NCBI GenBank assembly: GCA_015179125.1
Contig: WHVA01000192.1
Span: 62,001 to 126,000, forward strand
Length of the DNA stretch: 64,000 bases
Direction: 5' to 3'
Source: Gautieria morchelliformis
Taxonomy: Eukaryota; Basidiomycota; Agaricomycetes; Gomphales; Gomphaceae
Each line of letters begins with the position of its first letter. The stretch's first letter is position 1. The notes below the pieces were generated by a model. That model was not told the origin of the DNA and made no database searches. It saw nothing but the letters and a program-made list of their open reading frames with translations. Shown here piece after piece: positions 9,801 to 19,584 of this stretch. A program made the position numbers and the translations under genes.

Positions 9801-10564
9801 CTGGAGTTGGCAGCGGTGAGTTCATTTTCCGCATCGGCTTCCATGTCAAATGGTCCAAAGTTGCTGCGGAGTTCGGAAATGAAGTTGTGGTAATCGTCGG
9901 CCCAGTCGATGAGAGCGAACGGATCCATGAGGGCGGGTTCGAAATAGTCGAGAGCCGTGCCTCGGAGATAGGAAAGGGCATAATTGACCTTCCGTTCGTC
10001 GTCGGGAAAGGTGTCGGGACGATCACGGAAATTGAGTTGTAGCTGGACCAGAAACGGCTGGAGCTTCTTGGGGTCGGAACCGTCGAACTGATCTGGTTCG
10101 CGGACCTTTGTCTTGGGTCGTGGTGGTGCTTGGGCCGGGCGCTGGAATTGTCCAGCTAGCATGGCGATGGCTTGTGCAAGATCCGGAACTGGCGCGGGCG
10201 GAATTGGGTTGGCGGGAATCTGAGGTGGGATTGGAGGTGGAGGACCGCCGGGTGGGCCGCCATGAGGGCCGCCTGGAGGTGGTCCTGGTGGAGGTGGTGG
10301 TGGTGGAGCTGGGTGTTGGAATGACGCTGCTGTTTGTTCGCCGCTGCTACTCGTCGAGTTTCCATCATAGTCGGGATTGTTGTCGGGATTAGCGTCGGGA
10401 ACTTCTTCGAATCGTTGTGGAATAGCATCGGAGAGCTCATCGTCAGCACGAGAGCTGCCGGAGGGTTCTGCGTGCCTTGGTGCTGCGGATCTAAGGCTGC
10501 CAAAATAAGAGAGAGCTTCGACAGCTCCTGCTCGAGCTGAAGTAGCTGTGGTACGAGGAGGCAT
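9794..10564 (-). CDS. L3 gag, N-terminal 256 residues (truncated)
   Basis: Starts at the ATG 10564, 34 bp inside the 5' LTR. There is an Ala/Ser-rich head, a Pro/Gly-rich stretch (~80-120), then a retrotransposon gag core with KVREPDQFDGSDPKKL, LNFRDRP, a YALSYLRGTALDYFEP motif and LRSNFGPFD. The core aligns closely with the L2 gag (KVKEPDSYDGTDQAKL, LNFRDRP, YAISYLSGSALQYFEP). The frame ends at the deletion junction with pol. The C-terminal half and zinc knuckle are absent, so particle assembly would need helper Gag. Confidence 0.8.
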   Translation of the reverse strand: MPPRTTATSARAGAVEALSYFGSLRSAAPRHAEPSGSSRADDELSDAIPQRFEEVPDANPDNNPDYDGNSTSSSGEQTAASFQHPAPPPPPPPGPPPGGPHGGPPGGPPPPIPPQIPANPIPPAPVPDLAQAIAMLAGQFQRPAQAPPRPKTKVREPDQFDGSDPKKLQPFLVQLQLNFRDRPDTFPDDERKVNYALSYLRGTALDYFEPALMDPFALIDWADDYHNFISELRSNFGPFDMEADAENELTAANSST

Positions 10565-10584
10565 AGTGATAGTTATCGGGTGGG

Positions 10585-10595
10585 AATCAGATAAT
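10585..10595 (-). promoter_or_regulatory. Self-priming primer-binding site of L3
   Basis: In element sense ATTATCTGATT lies two bases after the 5' LTR. It is the exact complement of AATCAGATAAT within the LTR (10848-10858), which lies 34 nt after a TATAAAA (10892-10886, minus strand). This is the same Tf1-type arrangement as in L1 and L2. Confidence 0.75.
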
Positions 10596-10597
10596 AC

Positions 10598-11276
10598 TGT
10601 TACGTATCGAGATTTCCACTAAGTTGGAACTGGAAAGGACGGCGGCTTCAACTTATAGGTTGCGCCCCCAATGAACTATCATCCTAGGTATTTCGGAAAT
10701 GAGTTGGAAGTCGGAAAGTACTGAACCAAAGGTTTGGTCGGAACTTCAGTTGGAACTGAGGCGGAGGGCGGAGAGAGACTGAGATCTTGCTAGACTCGCT
10801 GTGCTAAGAACAGGAGATGGAGCGAAGGAAATAAAGTATTGAAGGCGATTATCTGATTGCAGAATAAGAGACATACATGACAGGCTTTTATACAAAGAGC
10901 TGAGACAACAGGTAATGATATGGTACTAAGCAAATTCCAGAGGAAGCGGAAGTCGAGTAGACAATGTGTGGGAACTAACTATTGGGAACAATGGGACTAC
11001 AAGGGGGGTTCAGGGTAAGGTAGAACAATGGCAAAGAACAAGGGGTTGGGAAAACATATCTGACAACGAATTACAAGGGTGGCCAGATATATGGTCTTGA
11101 TGGACGGTGAGGTGGGTCCGGTGGGTCTGAGTAATAGAGTTGAAAGAACAAGGAAAATGTACAAGGGGCGGAATGTCGGAAATATTGGAGGGGCGGAATG
11201 TGTTGCAGAAATATCGGAGGGGCGGAAAGGTGTGGCGGAACTGAGGGTCGGAAGTCGGAAATGAACGGTCATAACA
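10598..11276 (-). repeat. L3 5' LTR
   Basis: 679 bp, with the same ends as the 3' LTR. It contains a TATAAAA box at 10892 (minus strand) and the predicted RNA start near 10858. It lacks 14 bp present in the 3' LTR. Confidence 0.9.
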
Positions 11277-14200
11277 TGTTCCACGATCAATTATGGAATG
11301 AACACGACCATTAAATTTGGTCATGAAACATACGATGAATATTTCGACATAGCAAACATCGAATATTACGACGCGATCTTAGGGACACCGTTCCTAAGGA
11401 GATTTGGCATCACCCTGGACTTTTCAAGCCCAGGGACGATCCGCAAGGGGAACAAAATAATCCCCACAGACAAGGTCTCATTCGACGATGATAAATTGAC
11501 GAACGAGGGCAAGGGGCCAAGGGTGAGCAGGGTCACCCGGGCGCCGAAGCCAAACCTGGCTCATTGAAGCCAGGAGGACGAGTCGCATAATGACTCGTCC
11601 TCGAGCTCGCCCTACAATCATAGGGAGAGGCGCTCTCACCTGACGGTGAAAGCGATAGGAAAAAGAAAAGCGGTTCCGCGCACTGCAGGACCAAATAGAC
11701 GCACACAGTGCCTAATGGCTTCTAAGCCAACCACCACCATCATCCTCACGGATGATGACCTTCCTTGCCTCCGCAAGGAATGGATGGAAAGGATCACTGA
11801 CCTAGTCAGTGGGATTCCATTAGAACTCCCACCTCTGCGGGAGCTCAACCATGAGATCAATCTCATCGATCCCAACAAACACATGTGGTATCGACTACCA
11901 AAGTGCACCGAACATTGCTGAGAGGAACTGTTGGCAAAGATAGAACAATACACCACTGCAAAGTGGTGGATTCCGGCAGTTGCACAGCAGGCCGTACCCA
12001 TGCTGTGTGTGCCGAAGACGAATGGTACACTACGGACCAACTTCAATCTGCGCCAGCAGAATGAGAACACGGTGAAGGACGTCACACCCTTCCCGGGTCA
12101 GGATATCATCCGCAGTGACATGGCTCACTGTCGGTATCGCACAAAACTCAATATGTCTGAAGCATATGAGCAGATCCGGATTCATCCGGATCACGTAGCA
12201 AAGACTGCCTTTGCCATGATCCTTGGCACGTTTAGGAGCCAAGTGATACAGATGGGAGACTGCAACACCCCATCGACGTTCCAATGGCTGATGACACCCA
12301 TTTTCTGTGACTGCATAGGTCGCTTCGTCCATGTCTACATGGACAACATCCTCATTTTCTCGCTCTCAATACAAGAGCATGAGGAGCACCTCTATAATAT
12401 CTTTGACAGACTGAGGAAGAACCACCTTTTTCTGAGCAAGAAAAAGGTTGACCTCTATTCCATCTGAATGGAGTGCCTTGGCCACATCATCGATGGCCAA
12501 GGAGTACATGCCAATGAGGATAAGATATAATGCATCTGCGAGTGGTGTTGGCCGCGGACATTCAACGACGTCCAGCGTTTCCTCGGGCTAGTACAGTATC
12601 TGGCACATTACATGCCAGATGTTAGCACATACACGACCCCACTATTGGGCTGTGTGCGTAACAACCATCCATTCGAATGGACTCCACTACTGGACAAATG
12701 CTAGCAAAGCATTAAGGCATTGGCCTGTAAGGCCCCGATCCTGCATCCATAGGACGCACGGTGCCCAGAGCCAATCTGGGTGATCACCGATGGGTCAGAA
12801 GCTGGCATCGGTGCAGTTTACGGCCAAGGCCCCGACTGGAAAACCTGTCGGCCAGCCGGCTTCTTGTCAAAGAAGTTCAGTGTTGCTCAGCAACACTACT
12901 GGACTCACGAGCACGAGACAATTGTGGTGCTTGAGGCTCTCATGAAATGGGAGGATAAACTGCTGGGACGAAGGTTCACCCTCATCACAGACCACAAAGG
13001 GCTCGAATAATTTGAGACCCAGAAGAGCCTATCTGACCGCCAGGTCAGATGGTGGGAGTTTCTATCCCGGTTCAACTTCAACACCGTACATGTTGACAGT
13101 GTAGAGAATAAGGTAGCAGACTGCCTGTCGCGCTACTACGAGAGCAACATGAGTGATGACAATCACCCGGACCATGTCTTCGTAAATGCAGATGCGCGTT
13201 TAGACCCGGAAGGTGAGCTACTGCCCACCTACCAGTATATCAAGCTGTGGACAGCGGCAACGAGATGGTCTAACCGCCTCGCAGAGAAGACAGAGGCGTG
13301 GATAATGGAATCCGCCGCATTAAACGAGGGCTCACAAAAGCCCGTGAATGGCGCCGCATCACGCGACGACGATGACGATGATGTCAGAGTCATCGCTGCA
13401 GGTAATGATGGCGCGCCCCTGCGCCGGAGCATTGAACAAGGCGTAGACCTGTCCAAGGTCTTACGAGATGCGTACTATAGGGACGCCATGTTCTCAAAGA
13501 TCATGGAGCACCTGGACACGCACCTGAGATTTGGAATCCAGGACGGGCTGATTTGGACAAAGAATCAGCTCAAGAGAGACATCATTGCCATCCCCCGATT
13601 TGTTCTTCAGGGGGGAAGAAGGCTGATCAAAATAATCATTGATCGAGCACACCAGATAGTCGGTCACTACGGCCATCTGAAGACATCGAACTACGTTTGA
13701 AGGTCATACTGGTGGCTGGGCATGAGCCCAGACATCGAGTCATTCTGCACATTGTGTGCAAAGTGCCAGATGAAGAAAACCAGGCCATAATGGCCCAAAG
13801 GCTTACTACACAGCCTACCCATTCCGGATAGGCCATGGCAGTCGATTGGCATTGACTTCATGGGGCCCCTGCCCCAATATAATGACTGTGACTACCTGAT
13901 GGTAGTCATCGATCGACTAACATCGCACGTCCACCTCGTCCCAACCACAACGAGCGTGTCAGCCAGGGGAGTAGCCTGGCTGTTTCTGAAGGAGATTGTT
14001 TGACTCCATGGAGTCCCAGACTCCATCATCTCGGATAGAGACTCGAAGTTCACATCGATCTTCTGGCGTGAACTACAGCGACTCATGGGGACCAAACTCC
14101 TCATGTTGACTGCCTTCCATCCCCAAACGGATGGAGCGACCGAGTGTGCAAACCGCTCGATTGGACAGATATTACGTGTGGTCGTCAGAGACGATCAGAA

Positions 14201-14666
14201 GGATTGGGCATTGAAATGCCCAATGGTTGAGGTCGCCCTCAACAGCAACGTCAGCACAACCACAGGGTTCGCACCCTTCGAGCTGAACCACGGCTATATG
14301 CCGCGGATAGATTTCCCCATAACCGCGGACACCCCGTTTAAGGGGATGGCCCGGTTCGCACATCAGGCAAGATGGAACCTGATGGTGGCACATGATGCAA
14401 TCATTGAGCATCGAGTGACGCAAACGTTTCATGCAAACAAGAAACGTATGGCGAGCGACAGGTACGCGGCCAACGACCGCATCTACCTCTCGACCCAAAA
14501 CCTAACTCTCCCGAAAGGAAGAGCCAGAAAACTAGTTCCATGGTATATCAGACCATACCGCATCGTCAAGGCACATAACGACGCCTCGACGGTGACCCTT
14601 GAGCTTCCTGACAAGCTGAAAAACCGTCACATATCACTGGTCTTCCATTCAAGCCTCGTACAATGA
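11277..14666 (+). pseudogene. Element T pol: protease end, RT, RNase H, integrase (nonsense-riddled)
   Basis: One reading frame runs through the whole region. It shows the protease end (YDAILGTPFLRRFG), RT with VPMLCVPKTNG, LNMSEAYEQIRIH and YMDNILIF (the YxDD motif reads YMDN), and RNase H ITDGSEAGIGAV. An integrase follows with an HX..H..CTLCAKC finger (~13650-13770), SIGIDFMGPLP, a SDRDSKF motif and HPQTDGATECANR. At least five in-frame stops (11919, 12465, 13008, 13698, 14664) and others interrupt it, yet the frame never shifts. Several stops sit where Arg (CGA) or Gln is expected, fitting C-to-T change. The element is dead. The segment 14667-14975 carries no recognised domain. Confidence 0.85.
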
Positions 14667-14975
14667 TATGAGGCTAACAACGACGAATTGTTCCCTCGTC
14701 GTGAGGCCAAGTCATTTTATAACTTTGGAGCGAATGACGATGAGGAGTGGCTCGTTGACGAGATATCGCACATCAATGGATAAACTTGACGGACCTGGAG
14801 TTCCAGGTCCGCTGGACCCTAGGCGACATGACATGGGAACCCATGTCATCATGCAAGGATCTTGAAGCCCTAGATAGCTATCTAGAGCTCCGGGGGGTGG
14901 GCAAGCCACACGACCTCCCCAGATGCTGCTAGATGCGTCTGTCATGTGCACACCACATGACGCGCCGGCCATGGC

Positions 14976-16970
14976 GTGGTCAAATGTTCGCCTCGGATCT
15001 TTCCGAGGGCGCATCGCTTCTTGGAAGCAAACCACCATCATCTACCCACGAAGATGATACCCCCCAAAGATGGGATGGACGTTGATCCGTCAACTTCCAC
15101 GACACGCATAATGGCCCTGAGACAGGGGGCCACAGACATCCTACGAGCCCCAGTCGACCAGGAAAACTGGATGATGGTAGGATGGGAAGACACCTTGGTG
15201 ATAATCCACCCACACGATTGCACCACCTGCACGGACTATGCTGCACACTTACGGGCTGCGATAGGCACCTGCAAGGTAAAACTGCGGGATGAAGACATCG
15301 GCTACGCCATCGACGTGGCCTGGGGATGGCTCCCGAGGGGCATTGCGCGTGACGCGCAGGAGGAGCCCCTACGGGACGTCCATGACCTCAAAAAGGAGGT
15401 CAAGGACTTGGAACGCATGGTCTAAGACCGCGACGATGCACTTGAAGTTGAGCGCGCCAGAGTAAAAGATCTCGAGGAGCAGCTGAGTGCGCTCCAGCTC
15501 CAGCTCAAGTTCACCCACGCAGCCTCAAAAATGCCGCGCCATGACCCGGCCACAGACCCAGTGGCCGGGCCCTCATCATCTCACGCGACGGCACCCTTGC
15601 CAGTGCATGCAGCATCAGGGCTGGCATCCCGATTATCAGCTCCCACCCCAATGACGATGACGACAGAGGGGCGGAGCATGCCATCTGACGCAGTATACGG
15701 CATCCCAGAGGGATGGGAGTCCGACCCCTCTGTCTGGAAGATGTATGACCTGGACAGAGCTCAGTGTCTGGCTGAGCAGCCAAAAAAGAAGCACAAGAAA
15801 TTGTGCGGCACCCCCAACACCGTCAATGGTTTGGCCATTGCGAGGGAAAGCGCGATCAGCGCATACCTGGCGGCGTCACCGTCACACAATCAATGACCCT
15901 GCCCTACATCGGCAGGTAGCATTGGTTGAAGCCCAGTACATTGGGCCTCACGTGGTCCTGCCGCCACCGGTGGGGACAGTTCACCCTCCCTACCCAGGGG
16001 AGGGAGTGATCATACCACTCGGAGACCCGCCAGCCTCCGAGATGGGCCTCCTACCACAACCAGTAGGAAAGGCGCAATAGCGTCGTACTCAATGGTATGA
16101 CGTCTGCCCACTCAACGACCCACGCTTCGTTGAGCTCCTAGCATGTGCGAAAGACACGCCGCAACTCATGCGCATGCGTGAGATGATTGGCATGTTCAAG
16201 CGCATCGAGCGCAAGCAATGCACTCGCAATCCCAAACGGGATTGTCTCGTAATAGCGAGCGGTACCCCACACGACATCGCCGCTATCCTAAGGGGTTGGA
16301 TACATAACCCCGAAGGAATCCCTTCTGCTATCCATGACAACGCAGATGGAACCTTCAACCTAGACAACATGGACGTCTGGATGTGGCTGAAGGCACTTGC
16401 GCCCTGAGTTAAGGGGGTTGCGTCACCTCTCAAGTTGAGACTCCTCAACTTGTTCAGCTCGGCTGATCAATGGTCAAGCCTCATCGATGCCAGGGAATGC
16501 CTGACACCAGCCTGTGGCTATCCATCACGGGTCCATATCCCATGGGAGACCAAGCTGGCCCCAACATCCCACTCGCAGAGATTGCGCGATGGCTAGCCTG
16601 CTACGCTGGCGTCACTTGCGAACGAGCAGTGCGCATTGAACAATATGTTCAATGCAGCCTCACTGGCACGGCATTCAGTGCCGCCACTCAGGAGGGCCAA
16701 CAAAAGGTCCTCGAGACCAGCCACATGAAGGCCGCAGCGCCATGACCGCTCACCCACACTCAGCTTGATCAAGAGCTGGCATGCTTCCGGCCTCCTCCCC
16801 AGGCTGAGGACCTGGCCGTTGAGGCCGTGCTCCGTGAGGATGCCTGCCCCGTCAACCAAGCAGAAACCCCCGCCAGTGGTGAGGCAGAGCCGCCTCACCC
16901 AACCACCCCCATGGATGCAAAGGTGCCTCCAGAGGAGTCACGTGCTCCACCGGCCCCGTACGAGTTTATG
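14976..16970 (+). pseudogene. Element T accessory ORF downstream of pol (sense), decayed
   Basis: Sense-strand coding sequence after pol. An N-terminal part around MDVDPSTSTTR is followed by ENWMMVGWEDTLVIIHPHDC and CTDYAAHLRAAI, then a heptad-rich segment (LKKEVKDLERMV, a stop at 15423, then VKDLEEQLSALQLQL). The frame shifts near 15890 and again near 16450-16480. A Pro/Glu-rich C-terminus (EPPHP...ESRAPPAPY) ends near 16965. A second copy of that C-terminus at 4087-4293 shows it belongs to the element. I do not recognise a function; a coiled-coil structural or gag-like role is possible. Confidence 0.55.
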
Positions 16971-16972
16971 CG

Positions 16973-17090
16973 TGGGAACCGGTCAGCGGTTCCCATCGCA
17001 TATTACCCTTACACTGTCACTACGTAGCATTCAGAATACCACTCCTTGGTCAAGTTCTGTTGTGCCCTTGTGACACAAGGCAAAGATTGT
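16973..17090 (+). repeat. Element T 3' LTR remnant
   Basis: This repeats, in the opposite orientation, the LTR-like sequence at 3890-4030. Compared with that copy the last codons of the accessory ORF, the purine tract and the LTR start are deleted at about 16970. The following 17091-17170 shows nothing recognisable. Confidence 0.5.
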
Positions 17091-17170
17091 CATCTTTACA
17101 TGTTGGCACCATTCCATAGCTGCTGGACAATGTGAAATTCTGTAATATCCTGCAGACACATGGCCAGGGA

Positions 17171-17509
17171 TCAGAGGTGTCTTATGTATTCTCGTATCGT
17201 TTTCTTGCCTTGGTGAGCTTCATAGAATTTGAGACGCATTTGTTGTCTAAAGCAGGCTGGAAAACAGAAGTCAAATAGCTCCTTTCCCAGGGATCCTACC
17301 GAGTAGGCGTCAGGTTGTGGGGCCACAAATGTCATGTAGTACTTGGCAGCTTTTCCTTTCATAAACTTCTCCATGTGTCTTACACAAAAATGTGATGGAA
17401 AATTTGTCATCTCGAACCAATTATTTACTTCAAACATCCACTGTTCAAAAGCATCAAAGTCTGCGAAGCCATTGTAGGGGTCTGGCTCCAAGATTTTGAC
17501 ATGGGACAT
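17171..17509 (-). pseudogene. Element E gag, C-terminal segment
   Basis: The minus strand encodes ILEPDPYNGFADFDAFEQW, a MFEVNNWFEM motif, GKAAKYYMTFVAPQP and FPACFRQQMRLKF, matching the core of Ty3-type retrotransposon gag. The upstream part of the same gene lies at 26981-29324; the L1 LTR at 17510-26980 separates them, and the frame is continuous across that insertion. It ends at a stop at 17171. No zinc knuckle or protease follows. Confidence 0.65.
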
Positions 17510-17770
17510 TGTCATGACACATTTATTTCCTATACTCAGTCGCTCTATCCTCCCATTCCTCACTCCACCTCTGTGTTCGCTCCAATCGCCCTTTGCCAGG
17601 TCCAGCGATCGATCTTTGCTGTTCATAGTCACACCATCAAAGCATGATCGACGTCCTTGGACCGGCTTGGTGGTTCGTCACTGGCCCTATCACCTCCTCT
17701 GCTCAACCCCCTTTCCATGTTCCTATGATCGGATTGTCACGACTCGTGTATTTCCTGCACCCAGCTATCC

Positions 17771-18306
17771 TGTAAGGACCCGGCCTTTGGCCGGCTACTT
17801 ACCGGTAGAACCTTCTTCCGAGCCCGAGCCTTGTGATATTCATGCCCGAGTACATATGATACTTATCCGTGCCCGAGCCCAATCTCGAGCTTGAACTCAT
17901 ATCCGACCTTGATCCTATGCCCGTATCCCCTTAGTTACTGATTCCGCTCCATCACGCATCATTCGTATATTACCTCGCCCTGACCTCCACTAATCTGTTC
18001 GCCCCTGACTTGCACCTCGTCCGTATATAACCCCCTTGTATGCATTCCTACTCCTCAGTCTGAAAATCAACTATCGTGTCCCTTCGATCCCTAGCTAGTT
18101 TCTACGCCTCACCTCTTAAGCCAGAACCTCGCCTCTTATTCGTTTACCTCCGAAATTGGGACTCGTGCGTAGGGTCGGCGCAGCACATAAGCTGAAGCCA
18201 AGTCCCTCTCCGACTTCCCCATCCAAACCTCGCCCCGTAACCTCGGACCTTGCCTCGGGTTTCGTCCCCGACCTCGGTCAACCTTACGACGGATCGTACC
18301 GTAACA
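17771..18306 (+). repeat. L2 5' LTR
   Basis: 536 bp, TGTAAGGACC...CCGTAACA. It carries TATATAA at 18024-18030; the predicted transcript start is CAGTCTGAAAAT at 18056. It is followed by the PBS at 18309. Confidence 0.96.
18024..18067 (+). promoter_or_regulatory. L2 core promoter and predicted RNA start
   Basis: TATATAA at 18024-18030 lies 32 nt before C18056. The 12 nt from 18056 (CAGTCTGAAAAT) are exactly complementary to the site just after the LTR, which places the RNA 5' end here by analogy with Tf1, where the first bases of the mRNA are the primer. Confidence 0.7.
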
Positions 18307-18308
18307 GT

Positions 18309-18320
18309 ATTTTCAGACTG
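18309..18320 (+). promoter_or_regulatory. Self-priming primer-binding site of L2
   Basis: ATTTTCAGACTG begins two bases after the 5' LTR and is the exact 12-nt reverse complement of 18056-18067. No tRNA-type PBS is visible here. Confidence 0.8.
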
Positions 18321-18349
18321 CTTACACCCTACGTATCCCTTTTTTCACG

Positions 18350-19582
18350 ATGTCCATGATAACTCGTTCTCGCACCCTTCGGGGTATCTCAGAACAGCGA
18401 CGTTTCTCGGAAGCCCCCGATGACTCACCCCCGTCCCCGGGGATACCCCTCGCAGACCCCGCCGAGCCTAGTAACAAAGGCAAAGGTAGGGCTAACCTCG
18501 GTGACCCTTCAGGTGATCCAGGTGATGGCTCTAGAAGTTCTGACAACGATCAGGACCTCCCCAACCTTCCGCCCGAGGACCCCGGTGACCTCGAGGACAA
18601 CGAGCTTATGCGTCGAGTGTTGATCAAACTCGCGAAACCTCGCGAATCCGAAGCACGAGCCAAGGTCAAGGAACCGGATAGTTATGACGGTACTGACCAA
18701 GCCAAGCTTCGCACTTTCTTCCTTCAATGTGTACTCAACTTCAGAGATCGCCCCACCGCGTTCAAGACTGGGGCCTCAAAGGTGCAGTATGCTATTTCTT
18801 ACCTGTCCGGCTCGGCTCTGCAATATTTCGAGCCGGCGATTCTCGGCGAAGTCCAACCCGAGCCAGATTGGCTCGAGGACTGGGACAGTTTCAAGGCCGA
18901 GCTCGAGCTTAACTTCGGCCCATACGACAACGCGGCCCAAGCCGAGATTGACCTCGAGAAGATCGTTATGAAAGAGCACCACAAGGCCGCGCGATTCTTT
19001 ATCGACTTCGCCCGAGCTTCGACTCGGACTCAGTGGAACGACGCGGCCCTCCGACACTTTGCCTACAAGGGCTTGGCTAAACGGATCAAGGACGACTTAC
19101 TTCACTTCCCTCGATTCCGCAGCCTCGCCGAGCTTAGGAACTTCGCGCTGGAATGCGATAGCCGTTACTGGGAGCGAAAGGAATACGACGCCATGATCAC
19201 TGGTCGTAGCTCCCAGCCTGCACGCACCACTAATCAGTCCAGTAGCAATGCCACTAACAACCACCAGTCTTCCAGTGGTTCCAATAACAATAAGAACCGC
19301 AACAAGACTAACAACAGCGGCAAGGGTTCCAACAACAACAACTCTTCGAACAACAAGAGCCAGCCCGACATTTCGAGCAAACTCGGGAAGGATGGCAAAC
19401 TGCTTCCCGAGGAGCGCCAACGTCGGGTCGACCAAGGGCTTTGTCTGCTTTGCGGCACCAAAGGTCACGTCATCAAGGACTGCCCGAAGAACAAGTCTAC
19501 CAATAGTAGCGGTTCTAAAGGTCGGGCAACGAAGACCCCTAACGAGGGGACTTCAGCCTCCATTACGGAGGTGAAAAAATAG
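18350..19582 (+). CDS. gag: L2 gag polyprotein (capsid and nucleocapsid)
   Basis: 410 aa, ATG 44 nt after the LTR. It forms the virus-like particle in the cytoplasm and packages the element RNA. The N-terminal ~100 residues are Pro/Asp-rich. The capsid core (~105-290) shows KVKEPDSYDGTDQAKL, VLNFRDRP, ISYLSGSALQYFEP and LELNFGPYD. An Asn/Ser-rich low-complexity linker (~300-345) precedes one zinc knuckle C365-X2-C368-X4-H373-X4-C378. It ends with Lys-Lys-stop immediately after a run of six A, where the pol frame takes over by a -1 shift. It is homologous to the L3 gag but clearly diverged. It appears intact. Confidence 0.95.
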   Translation: MSMITRSRTLRGISEQRRFSEAPDDSPPSPGIPLADPAEPSNKGKGRANLGDPSGDPGDGSRSSDNDQDLPNLPPEDPGDLEDNELMRRVLIKLAKPRESEARAKVKEPDSYDGTDQAKLRTFFLQCVLNFRDRPTAFKTGASKVQYAISYLSGSALQYFEPAILGEVQPEPDWLEDWDSFKAELELNFGPYDNAAQAEIDLEKIVMKEHHKAARFFIDFARASTRTQWNDAALRHFAYKGLAKRIKDDLLHFPRFRSLAELRNFALECDSRYWERKEYDAMITGRSSQPARTTNQSSSNATNNHQSSSGSNNNKNRNKTNNSGKGSNNNNSSNNKSQPDISSKLGKDGKLLPEERQRRVDQGLCLLCGTKGHVIKDCPKNKSTNSSGSKGRATKTPNEGTSASITEVKK

Positions 19583-19584
19583 GT
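19571..19584 (+). promoter_or_regulatory. Putative -1 ribosomal frameshift site gag/pol
   Basis: Gag ends GTG AAA AAA TAG (19571-19582). With the stop in the A site, the Lys tRNA in the P site can slip from 19577-19579 to 19576-19578 with perfect re-pairing, giving ATA GGT AGC... in the pol frame. That frame is open across the gag stop and for at least 20 codons upstream. It is not a classic X XXY YYZ heptamer. Confidence 0.55.

Larger units (their letters stand above)
7466..11276 (-). mobile_element. L3 chromovirus, internally deleted, with two LTRs
   Basis: A 3.8-kb element in minus orientation: 5' LTR 10598-11276, PBS, gag start, the last part of the pol chromodomain, an opposite-strand gene, a purine tract and the 3' LTR 7466-8158. 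Flanking bases are CGTTC (7461-7465) and TGTTC (11277-11281), a target duplication with one change. The target is the protease of element T. Protease, RT, RNase H and integrase are missing, so it would depend on proteins from another copy to move. Confidence 0.9.
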
